From contig CM063510.1 in NCBI GenBank assembly GCA_032207245.1, positions 154,332,021 to 154,396,020 on the forward strand: a stretch of DNA of 64,000 nucleotides, given 5' to 3'. The position numbers and the translations under genes were made by a program. Under the pieces are notes generated by a model. It saw nothing but the letters and a program-made list of their open reading frames with translations, did not search any database and had not been told where the DNA came from. Source of the DNA: Pardosa pseudoannulata. Its lineage: Eukaryota; Arthropoda; Arachnida; Araneae; Lycosidae. Positions 1-27,964 of the stretch are shown piece after piece; positions within the stretch are counted from its first letter, which is position 1, and each line of letters starts with the position of its first letter.

Positions 1-30
1 CATCTGGTCCAGCAGTTGTACAACTCCTGG

Positions 31-32
<2 letters not shown>

Positions 33-96
<64 letters not shown>
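33..96. repeat. (TA)n microsatellite
   Basis: An uninterrupted run of about 32 TA units. Open frames across it (IYIYIY...) are artefacts. Confidence 0.95.
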
Positions 97-99
<3 letters not shown>

Positions 100-676
100 T
101 ATTCATGGTTTGATATTGAAATGACTCCAACGGGCGTTCTAGTCATAAAAATACACTTAACAAGGAAAGTGTCAAAAGTTTCCCGAGTCCAAATACATTT
201 TCTGGAATCATATGAAAAAATAAATTGTTTTCTGAATGACAATTGTATTTGATTTTTACTTAATAATTTATATATAAATTTAAATTTAGGTTGATATAAT
301 ATTTTGTACAAATAAATATCTTTTGCCCATCATAAAGATGGGGAAGAAATGAGATAGGGCTTTACACATGCCAGAACTTTCACACGGATTATACAAATCT
401 GGCACATCTTTAATAGTTTAAAAATGATCCTAAAAAGTCATTTTGTTAGAAACTTAAAAAAATTAATACATTTGTCGACCATATCTTTATTATTCATTTT
501 CTAATCTTTTATCAAGTAGCTAGATTCGAAATTATCTGCATTCATTGTTTTATACATTAACTATCTTAAAATTTTTAATTTCTAGAAGTTTTCTCGTTAT
601 GTGGGCCTTTTTTCTGTTGATAGACTACAATTTTTAGATAAAAAGCTTGGAAAATTCAATTTTACGTCTTGCCCAT
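97..676. other. AT-rich stretch, nothing recognised
   Basis: No coding, RNA or repeat structure could be recognised here. Short open frames are chance frames in AT-rich DNA. Confidence 0.5.
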
Positions 677-1296
677 CCCAGGTAGCACAACTTATATCAG
701 TGAATGTCGTACAAATAATTGCCAATGTTTTTGATTGTCGGATATACAATTTTGGACATCTGTCGATATTGACCAATATAATATAAAATTAAATTTTCAA
801 ATGGTTTAAAAGAAAGCATTTTAAGAGATTTTTGTGTTGCTTATAATAGAAATATTAATCTAAAAATGAAATTTAATAAATATGCTGGTCCACTTTATTA
901 AATGTATTTTTTATGTTGTTAACGTCATAAAATTTATATTATTTTATAAAATTTAGACATATCTATCGGTATTCGTAAAAATAAATATTTTCTGATATCC
1001 AATGATATCTCCCAATATTCAGCGCAACACATCGGTGGAATATGAAATGAAGTGAGTCGATTCTGCCCTTTCTCCACTACAACTAATTATAATTGTTGGG
1101 TTAATTCGGAGACAAAGTAGAACTGGGTTGCAGTAGATTTTCGTTCTGAAGGAAAATGCCAAGTAATGCAAATTTCAAACGTAAAGCTTCTAAACAAAAA
1201 GAAAAAATCTTATTTCAAGAAGTGAGCGAATCAGTTCGTGGTGAAAATGCTGAGCACTGCAAAATGTCAAATAATGATATTCACCAATATCGGATG

Positions 1297-1430
1297 AAAT
1301 ATTGACAAACATTGCTAAATATCTAAAAATGACATTCAGGAATATCAGGAAAATACTGGTAAGCATTGCTAAATATCTAAAAAGGATATTCAGAGATATA
1401 GGGAGAATATTGACCAATATAGCTAACTAT
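1297..1430. repeat. Degenerate ~54-bp tandem repeat
   Basis: The phrase CATTGCTAAATATCTAAAAA occurs twice about 54 bp apart, each followed by a related GACATTCAGGAATATC / GATATTCAGAGATATA segment, and a third partial unit runs into the MITE at 1434. It is part of the composite element around it. Confidence 0.6.
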
Positions 1431-1433
1431 TAA

Positions 1434-1654
1434 CCTTAATTTGACAAGATGTTTTTTCAAATATTTCTTAATTTCTGTTATTTTCCCATGTCTGTATAGA
1501 CATTAAAATCTCTGTAAAATAAACAAAAAAAAATATATCATTTTCCATTTTTGAGATAATTAATGTCCGCTGTGGCGAACACTGACAATTATGTTATATA
1601 GTAGTTACAAATATACGTGTCCGGTGTAGCGGCCAGACTTAGCCAAATTAAGGG
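1434..1654. mobile_element. piggyBac-like MITE, copy 1
   Basis: A 221-bp non-coding element flanked on both sides by TTAA (1430-1433 and 1655-1658). Its ends are inverted: CCTTAATTTG at the left and CAAATTAAGGG at the right. TTAA target sites and CCC-type termini are the signature of the piggyBac superfamily. A near-identical copy of the same length lies at 3800-4020. Confidence 0.8.
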
Positions 1655-1975
1655 TTAAAAATTGATATCCAAAGATATCATTTAAGGGTGTTCCATTTGA
1701 CATAGGTCAGTATTATAATTTTGATATTGACCGATATATTTTTGCTAACTGGGGTATCAATTATAAATTGATAAACAATTTTATATAACGAAATAAAAAG
1801 GTTCAATGGGAGCAGCTGTTTTTTTTATCTGTATTGATACAGAGTAGTATAACCATTAAAAAAATCTATTAAGAGATCTGTGTCAGAATTAATTTTTTTA
1901 AAAAAAAGGAAGTAAATGTTTATTTTGTGTTTAGTGAGTGAGTGACTTATTTTTTTTTCTTTCTTTGTTATGCAG

Positions 1976-15465
<13,490 letters not shown>

Positions 15466-15917
15466 TGGACGGGAATTCGCCAACGACACAGTCACGTGTG
15501 TGCGGGCGGAACAAACTCATTAGAAGACGGTTTTTAATCAAACAGCACTCGCTCTGGAGCGATCAAACCAGAGCCTGGACCTCGAAATCAACAAGTGTGG
15601 TTGCTGGACACCTGTACAGACTTCAAGCCGCGAATGATTTGGGGGGATTCAACACTTTCCCGCATCATTTTGTGGGTTATTTTTACCACTTGTAACGCAT
15701 TCAGCGGGACATCAGCTAAAAATGAAGTATTTACATTTAAGAGAAGAGTTTGGAAATTTCTTTTTTAAAAAATGCTGAAGAACATCCATAAATTTCGATT
15801 TCTTTACTGCAACGAAACACGTAAAGTTTCTTTTTGCTTCTAATTCCCACCAGACTATTAAATTGCAAAAGAAAAAACGCTGCAAGTTCTGATTTCTTAT
15901 AAAATGATAGGCTAGAT
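15466..15917 (+). other. Probable 3' UTR of the homeobox gene
   Basis: Moderately GC-rich to about 15700, then AT-rich. ATTAAA at 15857-15862 is a possible poly(A) signal; the first AATAAA downstream lies inside the hAT-like repeat near 16117. Transcript end is unproven. Confidence 0.35.
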
Positions 15918-16480
15918 CAGGGGTATTCAACCATTTACATTTTGGAAAACCCTATGAGCTTATCATTTTCTTGTAGGAACTTCTTGATCTGAGAGCAGAA
16001 AAAATAGGTTACCAAAGCTTTAACCTACTAAAATTGTATCGCTTTTATCGCAAGAGAAACATCTTAAGATTTTGAATTGTAAGATAATGGAGTTCTCTAA
16101 AATATAATCTATAAATAATAAACAAAATCAACAATATTTTGGTTTGGTAGCACTTGATATATACTGCAACGCAAGGGATCGTTTTTATCCCAGATAATCC
16201 GTATGCATAGGCATCTTCAGAAACAAAACGGATACTAATATATGACGTAATGTGCCACGGTTAATGTATTAAAAGCACGTGACTTTGAAGAAATTTAAGA
16301 TTTTATTTTATACATGAAAAATTTATTTAAAATTTTTAGGCAAACTGCCTTTAAGAATTCGATCTTTTATGAAAATTAGAATTTTGCTAAATTTTTTGCG
16401 CCTGGACTAAGTAAATAGTGGCCATTTGCTGAATCCCTGTCAAAATTCTAGGGTTCCGATGAATCCAGATTGAAGACCTG
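15918..16480. mobile_element. hAT-like non-autonomous element family D, copy 3 (best termini)
   Basis: Left end CAGGGGTATTCAACC; right end, reverse-complemented, CAGGTCTTCAATCTGG. These are hAT-style inverted ends. The body matches the copies at 7193, 12574 and 46005. No convincing 8-bp duplication is left at the flanks. Confidence 0.7.
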
Positions 16481-17689
16481 TGGACTGGATCTAACAACTA
16501 TGATTGGAAATGTTTGAGAGCAATATTTTCATAATTGTGATTGCTTACTTAGTAGGCAGAAACTACCTTTCAACTTCAAAATAAAAGCGAGAACGTGTTG
16601 AATCCCACGCGAAACTACTAAATGTCTAAGTGCAACTGAGCTTAAACTTGTAAAAAGAATACTCAACTTCTCTGTGTACTTCACACGTGTAAGAAATAAC
16701 TCTAGAAGTACTCTTTCTTCACTTAAAAGGCGAGCGCTGAGCCCTGTAAAAAAATGTTATTGTCTACTACATTCTCGAGCCTGAGCTGCAATACTGGCTA
16801 TTCTTTCAGAATTTTATACGCCTCGAGATCCGTTCTACCACTTCCCTATAGCGGAGGAGCATGTGGAGTTCCTTCAAAAAGACAGGCACGTCAAGAATCT
16901 TTCCCGAGAATTTTTGTACCCTTTGCTATTTCTCTATGGAAACACTCAAATGTAAAACAAATTCAACAATCATATGAACTTTCGACGGAAATGGTATACA
17001 AAAGTTTCATAGCGCATAATGTTATTGTACTTTGTGTTTTGGAAAGCATCACTATTCAACCAAAATACTTTTAAAATGCCCCTGCCTCAAAATATGTTAT
17101 TATTGTACATTCGAATGATCTTATATACTAAATTTGTTGTGAATCAGTTAGGCATACTATTTAAGTATAATTATGATAAAACAAGCAATTTGTTTTAAGA
17201 TGACAATGGGTCTTTGATTTGAGTACGGCATACGTTGCAAACATACGTCAAGGTGACGTCATGTCTATAAACAAGGTGTTATTTCCTAATACAATTCTGA
17301 CATAAAGTCCCAAGTGTAAAATAAAACGTTGTTTTCTTCAAGAATATATATTATTCCGGAGTGACAGATAAAAAATGTAACTATAAATGCATTGACAATA
17401 ATGCTTTGTTTTTTATATAATACATTATGAAATATAGAAAAAGAACAATCTACTAAAAATCTTATTAAATCATCGAGTAAATTTAAACACTCTGATTTAG
17501 GAAAAAACCTTAGAGTTCTCAAACTCTAAGAGAAAATTTTCTGCAGTTAAGTTTGTTGATCTCAATTTGAAAAAGTATTTGATAATTCATTAATAGTTTT
17601 GATTATATTTAAATTTTAAATTTGATATGGTTCTGTTTTAATTAAATTGAAGAATTTTATTGATTACATCAAATTAAAAAACTTTATAT
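16481..17689. other. Intergenic; possible retroelement shard at 16754-17074
   Basis: The 106-codon plus-strand frame at 16754-17074 contains YSFRILYASR and FPRIFVPFAISLWKHS. These faintly resemble the C-terminal tail of LINE reverse-transcriptase polyproteins (RsF...P..I.LWN). This is weak and not called as a gene. The rest is AT-rich without recognisable structure. Confidence 0.25.
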
Positions 17690-18045
17690 TTTCTCTAAAG
17701 AGAAAACATAGACAAAAATATTATTCCCTCTAAAATAAAAACATTCTATAGAAAAAAGCATGTTATTCTCTTTAAAGAAAAACTCTCTGTTGAAAAAAAA
17801 CATTATTCCCTCTAAAAAAACATTCTATTGAAAAAACATGCTATTCCTTCTAAAGAAAAACATTCTATAAAAAAATTGTTATTCACTCTAAAGAAAAACA
17901 TTATAAAAAATATATTTTTTCACTGTAATGTAAAAAACTTTCTATACAAAAACATTATTTCCTTTAAAGAAAAACACTCCCTCCAAAGAAAAAACACGTT
18001 ATTCACTTAAAAGAAAAAAACATATTCCCTCTAAACCACGTTAGT
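17690..18045. repeat. AT-rich minisatellite, ~36-40-bp unit
   Basis: About nine degenerate copies of a unit resembling TTATTCCCTCTAAAGAAAAA then CATTCTATAGAAAAAACATG, with the phrases CTCTAAAGAAAAACA and ATTCTAT recurring throughout. The 60-codon frame at 17828-18010 is a by-product. Confidence 0.85.
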
Positions 18046-19104
18046 TTTTCAGAGTGAGATTAACAAATTAACCTAATGAATTACTTTCTAAGAATTTCAA
18101 AACTCTAATTGAAAAACACTAGAGTTTGTAATTTTATAAGTATATTAAAATTAATAATTTTAAAGTCAATAATTTGATAAAGTTTTAGTAGACTGTAAAT
18201 TGATTATTTTATCACGCAGTATAGCATTCTAACTGGAGTCTGATAACTTTGGTTCAACGGTTGATCAATGGTGAAAAAAAAATTAAAGTCATTTTTAACT
18301 CTATTCTCTTTTATTCTTATCCAACATCCAAACACTTGCAATTGAAGGCCATTTAATGATTTTTGTTTTTTAACTAGACATTATATCTGCTTTTAGCTTC
18401 AATTTAAGTCGATACTGGAAATTTTAAAACTACAAATATATTATTCTTTTAGTCTGATCACAATTTTTACAGAAGAAAATTTTCAACGAATTAGTTTTTT
18501 TATTTCTCCAGAAAATTAAAGCTGTGGTTAATTAAACGGTGCCTCAGAAAATTCATATACCATACATTTATTGCATTCCTTTAAAATTTTTCAATCGCCA
18601 GGTAAAGCACTTCCGCTAGTCTTCTTATACCCCGAAGCTCATAAAATTAAAAATGTGTATTTTTTATACCAAAACCCCGAAATTTCAAACTTTAATCCAG
18701 CAAGTCAATTAAATTATCAATTAAAAGATGGGTCCTATCGTTTTGATCTCGAAATTTATGAGCTAAAACAGGAAATCTGTGTACCACTAACTATGTTTTA
18801 CTCTGTAAAAAAACTCACTTTGTAAACTCATATTTCTAAAAATGCATTCATTTTTCGGAAATAGATAAACTTAAGATACAGATTATAAGGGGCCAGGCTA
18901 ACTTCACCCAGTTAATATCTTCTGATTTAAAGCAAAAATAACAAAGATAAAATATGAGAAACAAATTAACATATGGAAAAATCTAACTGCTAAACCACCG
19001 CATGAAAACAATAGCAGTAAAGTGGTTTTAATTTACTTTTTTATTCTTTGTTTTTATTTTTATTTTTTCAGAAAAGCAGTAGCTGTACTGCGATCAGCAA
19101 ATAA
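18046..19104. other. Intergenic, nothing recognised
   Basis: AT-rich. The 84-codon frame at 18571-18825 shows no known motif and has no splice or homology support. Confidence 0.4.
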
Positions 19105-19470
19105 ACTAAACCTTTTTTTACCTATAAAACCGGCAATCTAGATAGATATCTTTATGCCAGTTACAGCTGCTAAGCTCTTATTCATTTGGCCCACCCGGCG
19201 AGCACGTGTAACTTAAGGAAGGCTACGAATGCGAGTAATATTGACCCTGCTGGGTGTTTGTCATTTAATAGAAAGAACTAAGCAGAACACCCCAAGAGGC
19301 TTGGCCTGCTACATCCAGAAATATCCTTTGAACTTGGAAAACACTGTAACCACGAACTTATTGTACGTGCTCATTAATGAATAAGGTGAGTCTTTGACTG
19401 GATCAAGCCTCGAACTCACAACCCTTCGGTTATTGATAGCTTTGCCGAATGAGCTACCGTACATCAATAA
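19105..19470 (-). mobile_element. tRNA-derived SINE family 1, copy 2
   Basis: Minus-strand head contains TAGCTCATTCGGCAAAGC (A box) and GGTTGTGAGTTCGAGGC (B box), typical of a tRNA-derived pol III promoter. The body matches 5110-5482. Confidence 0.75.
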
Positions 19471-21293
19471 ACTAAACTAACCAACCAAAATAAATAAAAT
19501 CTAAGCGAATTCAATAAATTTATGAATTATAGATCACTTTGAAGCTACAAGCAAATTATTACTATTTTATTATTATTATTATTATTACTTTAACGTTTTG
19601 ATTTTACTTGGGACATGAGTCATAAACACGTTCCTAATACCATATACATCAAGATTTCGTTCTCATACTCTAAACATTTTAATATCCATAACTACATAAA
19701 ACACAGTTATCTATAACTTTTCTTATCAGATTTAGAAAATTTCCTCTACAAAGTACATCTATCCTCAAAAATGAGAAATAAATTCGATTACTTTAATCTA
19801 AAAGTAGAGGTTAATTTAAAAGTAAAATTGCGTTTCTGAAAATTTTAAACTTGAAAAATCTTACGTCCTTAAATCTGAATGTCTAATGAAGAAGTAATAT
19901 TCATTCAACGCATATTTTTATACGATGAATAATGAAAATTCCCCAGCATTGAAAACTTAACGATATTTTCATAGATTTTAAATTTCCAGGAAGATCTTCA
20001 CATTCTGTCTTTTTCTTTACTCATAACCGATTGAGTTGAACCCAAAAATTTACATACAATAGACATAACGATAAAAAAAGAGATGAAAGATTCCGCTATA
20101 ACCGACTTATGAATGTAATAAGCTTAGTAACCTAATAATGTACGTTCTATGATATTACGTATTTTCTGATCAACCAATTACATTCGAGGTACTCCTATCT
20201 ATCCCCTTTTATTGGAAGTTCGAAATAAATCTTTTCTTATTTAGCGATACAAATACAGTTTAAAAACATATAACAATTTTTCTCTGAACTACAGATTTTT
20301 TCATATTTTTTTAATCAAAATATGTTATTTTTAAGGTTTTGTTCCTTTAGACATCGTAGGATGACATTTATATAAAAAGAGAAACTTTATAAAATTAATA
20401 AATACCAATAATTAATAACCATTTTATTAAGGTTTAACTCTCTATGTCAGGCAAAAAAGTAAAAATTAATGCATGGATCAAAAAACTTTGATCCAAATGA
20501 CATTTCACTCGAAATTTTCGTAGATTGTTTAACCACCGCTGAAAAGGAAAACTCGTTCAAAGAAAACAAAAATTCTTCATGTATTTTTTTTTTAAATTTC
20601 TTCCTTGAAGAAAGATTGCTAGGCACTAATGTGCTAAATCACATTGTTTGGCGAGTTTTTCAACGCTAAATCACTACACTATTTGGAGGGGAAGTTTTTT
20701 TCTTTAAAAAAGTGTTCCAAAAATACGCAAATGGAATTAAAGGCGATGAACTAGAGTATGCTAGAAAAAAAAAATTTTAACCACAAAAGTCTTTTCATTG
20801 AATAACAAAAATTGTTTTCCTATATATTTTCATATCACAGATCAGATATAATTTTCGGGAGGGATGTTTCCCGATTTTCCTGTACATAAAGACGCGAGTC
20901 TGAGGTTTAGTGCTTTTCCTTTATAAGCAATTTCTATGATATTTCTTTGAGTCGTACAACATTAAACAGAAGGGAAGAAATAAAGGAAATTTTCAGAGTG
21001 AGGTGAAAAATAACCCTACAATAACAGGACAGGTAGTACAAGTGATTGATAACGAAGGCTCTCATTCGCCCCGTACAACAGTATAGAGTGGACAAGGGGG
21101 AATGATTTGCCAAGTGCATATTCCAACCAATTCTGTATTTTAGAGACTTGCACAGCTTGGTGGAAATAACGACCACATGTCCCCAAAAAGTTAACAACAA
21201 AATAATTTAAGATCTACAGATGTGATGCTTATTTTAACTACAAAAATCTAAGATAAAGTTGTCAATGTCCTATCGTATAATGAAAAATATGTG
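19471..21293. other. Intergenic, nothing recognised
   Basis: Includes a short (TTA)n run near 19568. Small open frames at 20469-20669 and 20934-21200 have no recognisable content. Confidence 0.4.
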
Positions 21294-21956
21294 CAGTAGA
21301 ACTTCGATTATCTGGGACCGCTTCTACCTCGGATATCGGAAACTTCGGTTAATAGAAACTGTGCACTTTTTTTTTACTTTTTAGTGATTATTTTTTTTTA
21401 CGTATGCGTGCTAAAGTAAGTAATGAAAGTCGCATTTTCAGAAATAACACAAACCTCAAGAAAATATTTTATTTAAACTTAATATGCATTCATTCAAGTG
21501 AGCAATCACATGATCACTGGGAACAAAGCATTGTTGACTTCTAGATTGCAACGTTTCCTGGAAGTGCTTTGGGCCACAAAATAGTCTGTAGCAGAGCCAA
21601 TAAATTAAAAAGTGGGGGGGGGGTACCCGGTTCATTCAAAAGATAAAAAAAAGATTGTTATTTTGAACTTTAATTCTAAAATTAAAATATACACGTATCT
21701 ATGATATTAGTTTAAATTAGATTGTAATGTTAATTCCTTTTTAAGAAATCGAATCATTTTAATGTATGTCTATATTTACATAATTTTTTCCTTAGAGCTA
21801 TATTGTAATTACTATAAAACTTTAGCAAAACTATTGATTTCCATATTCAATAAAGCTATGTATATCATATAAATATTATATTATTAAATATTCAGGAAAA
21901 AAATGGCTTCGAGCCGATTTTTGTTAACCGAAGCTAGGATAATCGAGGTTCTACTA
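21294..21956. mobile_element. pogo/Tigger-like MITE
   Basis: Left end CAGTAGAACTTCGATTATCT; the right end, reverse-complemented, reads TAGTAGAACCTCGATTATCC. Ends of this kind (CAGTAGAACCTCG.TTATC) are characteristic of pogo-type elements of the Tc1/mariner superfamily. The inverted region extends inward (GCTTC..., CTTCGGTTAA). No ORF is present. Confidence 0.75.
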
Positions 21957-22574
21957 TATCTTTATTATTGTAATTCAGTTCTGAAGCAATTATCAATTTA
22001 CTACTCATTAAATAGAGATGTATTACAGCTAAGATATGCATTCTGAAATTTCCTTGAAAGTTTCTTATAAACTTCTTGACTAAATCGAAAGATAAGAGGG
22101 AAAAATAAAACTAATTTACAGTGAAAAACAAAATTTCTGAAACATTGTATATATTTATGTGGAAATGTGTAAATTATTATTGCTATATACATAAAATACA
22201 TATTATCATCCTATATAGTATTTTCTATGAATTATTATATCATGTGTATCATATTCGTACAGTTTAATTTGACATCTGATCACCCTACTCCATTTTTTGT
22301 GTCAAGCTTATATACTTTGTACACACTATAAAAAGATTAAGATATGTACGTCACGTTCTATGTTGAAAGATAGTACTGTTATATTTTCTAAAAGCAGTTT
22401 CATTAACTTAAGTTACTCGCTTTATACATTACCAACATAATGCTAGCGAATTCTTTGCACTCAGAAATAAGTTGTCTATAAAGTTTTGTTAAAGATGTAA
22501 TTTAAAAAGTTACAAAAATAATTTCCTTAGAGTATATATTCATAGCTTAAAAATTCAACCCGTTTACTGTATCA
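21957..22574. other. Intergenic, nothing recognised
   Basis: AT-rich sequence with chance frames only. Confidence 0.4.
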
Positions 22575-23510
22575 GATATAAAGACTTAGACACCTAATAA
22601 AAAAATATAATCCAAGTGTTAATCCTTGGTAGCTCCATAAACATTTAAACTTGCAGCGAAGAAAACAGACATATTAAGACTTAAACACAAAATACTTGGT
22701 ACATTTAATAATTGGTAGTTTCATGAACCCTTATACTGGCAACAAAGAAAAGAATCAAGTTAAGATGTTCGTTATAAAGGACCTCTTATTCTAATTTTGA
22801 TAATCCATAAATTACTTAAAGGGGTAATAATGTTCTCTAGTCAAACGGTTCGTCAGACCTTTAATAAGTCACTCAATGGCATGAAAAAGAATAAAATTTC
22901 TGTCCCTTTGGCATTCCAAAATATTCATGAGTATTTGAAGAAGGTAACTGAAGGTATGGTCCATCCAGTTTAAAGTTCTTGGTAATTCTATAACTACAAA
23001 GAATAGGAATTTTGGCATTAGGCATGCCACATTTAGAGAAGAGAAAATAACTAGATTCATCAGACACTTTCATAAAGTGTCTGAGGAGAATTTATCAGAA
23101 ATTTCTTTACACCATGAAGTCAAGGAAATTTACGAGCATATTTCTTCTTGGCACTATAGCTTAGAACAAGCCAGAGTCTTTCCAACAAACTTTTTCAATG
23201 GGAGTCTATCTGGTGTGTTACCAGTTAATAACATTTAATGTTTTGAAGTCTTCCTCAAGTCATCTGAAAGGAAGTCTCCCAGGCTTGTTGAGATTTAATA
23301 GCTTAGTGGAGTTGTTATCTGATATAAATAAATGTTCAAGGTACCACATTCGGCTGGATTTTACAACTTTAACAATGTCTGGCTGTTTATATCGATTATA
23401 AATTTCAAAATTGCAAAGAATTTGAGAGGCATTTTTTCTTGGACAGCACCGAAAACTTTGCATAGTATTGCTCGCATACTATGTCATACAATGAAAGATC
23501 AAATTTAAAT
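22575..23510. repeat. Dispersed repeat family B, copy 2
   Basis: Colinear with 11838-12330 from AAGACTTAGACAC to about 23150. After an unmatched stretch (about 23160-23440), similarity resumes at GCATACTATGTCATACAATG. The 5' part also contains a short internal duplication (GGTAGCTCCATAAAC / GGTAGTTTCATGAAC). Confidence 0.7.
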
Positions 23511-25183
<1,673 letters not shown>

Positions 25184-25644
25184 ACAGATGAACCTAGTAC
25201 ACCGGTACCCGCCACCATATTTTTTTCCGACTACCATAATTTGGTAATCTTTGTCAATCGCCATCTAATAAAATAGCGGAAATCGCCTATTTCTCGTACA
25301 CCAAAAGTCTGAAATGGGAAAAATTAAGTGTTTCTGATAAACTCAGTTACAAAAAATGTAATATTTTATATGATTTTTTTATATGCAAATATAAACTAAT
25401 ATCATAATACTATTTAAAACACAATAAAACAATGGTTTGGGCAACATTAGCAACAAAAAATATAAAGAACAATAGCATTTTAAGCCCAGTGAAACCGTTT
25501 TATTACCAATATTTGCAGATTAAATTGTTTCTAAAGATTAAATTACACTAATTTTATACAGGAATGACAAACTATCACTACTTAAAGAGTCCATAAAATC
25601 GCGGAATTTGTCTAGAAAAAATGCGGTGAACTAGGTGCATCTGT
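25184..25644. mobile_element. MITE family C, copy 1
   Basis: Left end ACAGATGAACCTAGTACACC; right end, reverse-complemented, ACAGATGCACCTAGTTCACC, giving terminal inverted repeats of at least 20 bp. An internal CGCCACCAT...ACCATAATTTGGTAAT block recurs at 30200 and 32950. No ORF. Confidence 0.8.
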
Positions 25645-27964
25645 ACCAAATGTCTCATTAATTTATTTCAAAAAAATATCAACAGCAATTTTCACTCAAA
25701 TATATCAAGGCAAATAGTAATTTTACATATTTACTTGCTTAATATTTAAAGAAAAAAAATAGGGAACTTGAAAAAAAAAGTTTGGTAAAATTAAAATGTG
25801 ACACATTAATAAAAATATAAATAAGCTTATTAAATGGCACCCCAATGAATTTTCAGCCAATCATAGAACAAAGTTATAACTTCGAACTCATATTTCTCAT
25901 TATCCTTTTAAGTATAATGGATACTACAATTTAATGTGTGAGCAGTAATATTTACAAATTCAGCAGTCAACATTTAATTTAAAAAAATTTTCCTGAACTT
26001 TGAATTTTTTCGAATATTTTCAATCCCAATACAAAGTTTGGTGTTACACCAGAATAAGGTACCTCTCGGTAATTTTGGTAATTTTTATAGGGTATTCATC
26101 TAATCAGAAATGATAGAATACGAATTTAACCGGATTGAATTTTTCGTAAATTTGACGTTGTTCACCGAAGCTAATCAGTTTAATTTCAAAAAATTAACAA
26201 CAAATGAAAATTGGTTGCATTTATGATGTAACAAAAGAACTGCAAAGATAGACCCGGATACCAAAACAATTTAAGTTAAATTATAGACACACCGAGATCA
26301 TGAGAAAAAAGTTGAATTGCCAACTCAGCGATAGTTTTGTCGCCAAGTTGGCGGGGGTACCATATTCTGACTTCAAACTCAAAATTTTACAATAAACCCA
26401 TTACACAAACCTTTGATATCTTACGTACTGTACTCGACTAGATTGATTAAAATTTCTCTGAAGGTAACAATTATGTTAAAATACAAAACATTTCACATGC
26501 TTTTAGATCACATAATCCATAGTTTCTTTAATGATTATTTTTATCGTTTTAAATATATAAATGAGCACTTTGGTTTCATCTGCTGAAAGAAATATAAAAC
26601 CACTAAATCAAATCTGACAAGGTATGAAAATCTTAAGAATAACAGATAATCAATTATTCCACTCACGTTGTTGATAAGTTTTCCCTGAGGGCGATGCCAA
26701 ATTATTGTATATTAATTATTTCAGTTTTGTAAAATTTCCCGCTGTATTTCAAATGTGTCTAGTCAATAAAATGTCTGTAATATAACTATCAAAGTATGTG
26801 TTTATTACATCAATCTTATAATCTGCTTTTAACATTTATCAAAAGTTAAATAAATCTTTAATATTTGTACGTTTACTAAGCACAGCGATCAAAAGTTGAC
26901 TTCCTCTTTTATATTTAATCTTAAGTTAAGTGCATTGATCTGATCAAGAATCAACTTCCTATTTAATGTCTATGCAGACATCAACATCACACCGATCAAT
27001 AATTCAATTTTCAATTATATGCAAATTACGTCAATCAAAATTTAGTTTCAAGTTTCCTTCAAAGAAACTCAATACATTAGAATAATCAATGCTCGGGGAG
27101 CAATAAAATTATTAACATTATTGAAGACGTTTTATCGGGTATACAACAGATAACAAGTGTATAAAATTTCAATATTAGTACTCATTGAGTCTCACTTTTG
27201 GGGCACTTTATGATTCCGATCACATTTGACGATATTTCACTAAGCAGACCAGCCAGAACATGTTGACTCATCAATAGTTTATATTTAAATCTCTCCTACG
27301 AACAATGCTAATTACATTAATTTTAAAAACTTCATTACATCAATAAAAAGAATTTTTTTGTGTCTGTAAACATGATTATACTAAACTGGTGAGAACTACA
27401 TAAAACCTCTAAGACATTTTTTTATATTCAAAGTAGTTATTTTGTTTTTAAAGCCATTTTTAACGGGGTATTCCTTTTTTATTTTAACCATTGCTTTCAA
27501 AATCAGCCGGAGACAATAAATTTGTCTTAATTTAGTTAAAATAGAATAACGTAACGTATGCACATTTCCTCCAGGCTTTTAACATTATTACGTTTTTTAG
27601 AACTATGATGTCATTCCCAGAAATATCTATTTTTTATTACTATTACATCAGTGTTTCATCAAATTAAAATGTTCCGCGATTAATTATATATTTTACAAGC
27701 CGTGAATCATTCAAATATTTCACATTCTCACATTACTTAACTATATAATTCGTATTAATTTTAAATTTATTCTATGATTTTTATTGCACAATATATGTTT
27801 TTTGATCAATATTCTAACCAATTCTTTATTTTGTAATTTAATAAATTAATACTAAACTTCTCTTTTTCAATGAAATTCCAATTTATCTGAGTATACTATC
27901 TAAAATCGTTTGAAATCTTCTTTAAATCTGTGGCAAAGTGAAATCGCTTTCATATTAAAAATAT
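25645..27964. other. Intergenic; weak repeats only
   Basis: Between about 26800 and 27080 phrases like ATTACATCAATC, GCGATCAAAAGTTGACTTCC and GATCAAGAATCAACTTCCTA recur at roughly 57-bp spacing. This suggests a decayed minisatellite (low confidence). No gene signal. Confidence 0.3.

Larger units (their letters stand above)
677..1754. repeat. Composite element with imperfect terminal inverted repeats
   Basis: The left edge reads CCCAGGTAGCACAA and the right edge, reverse-complemented, reads CCCCAGTTAGCAAAAA, so the two ends look like imperfect inverted termini. The motif GATATTGACCAATATA or a close variant recurs near 767, 1407 and 1719. A 221-bp MITE is inserted inside at 1434-1654. No coding capacity is visible. 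The unit could be a non-autonomous DNA transposon built of short repeats; no clear target duplication was found. Confidence 0.4.

Noticed and set aside
16754..17074. 106-codon ORF as a LINE or gene fragment
   Set aside because: Only two short phrases resemble reverse-transcriptase tails; too weak to call without a search.
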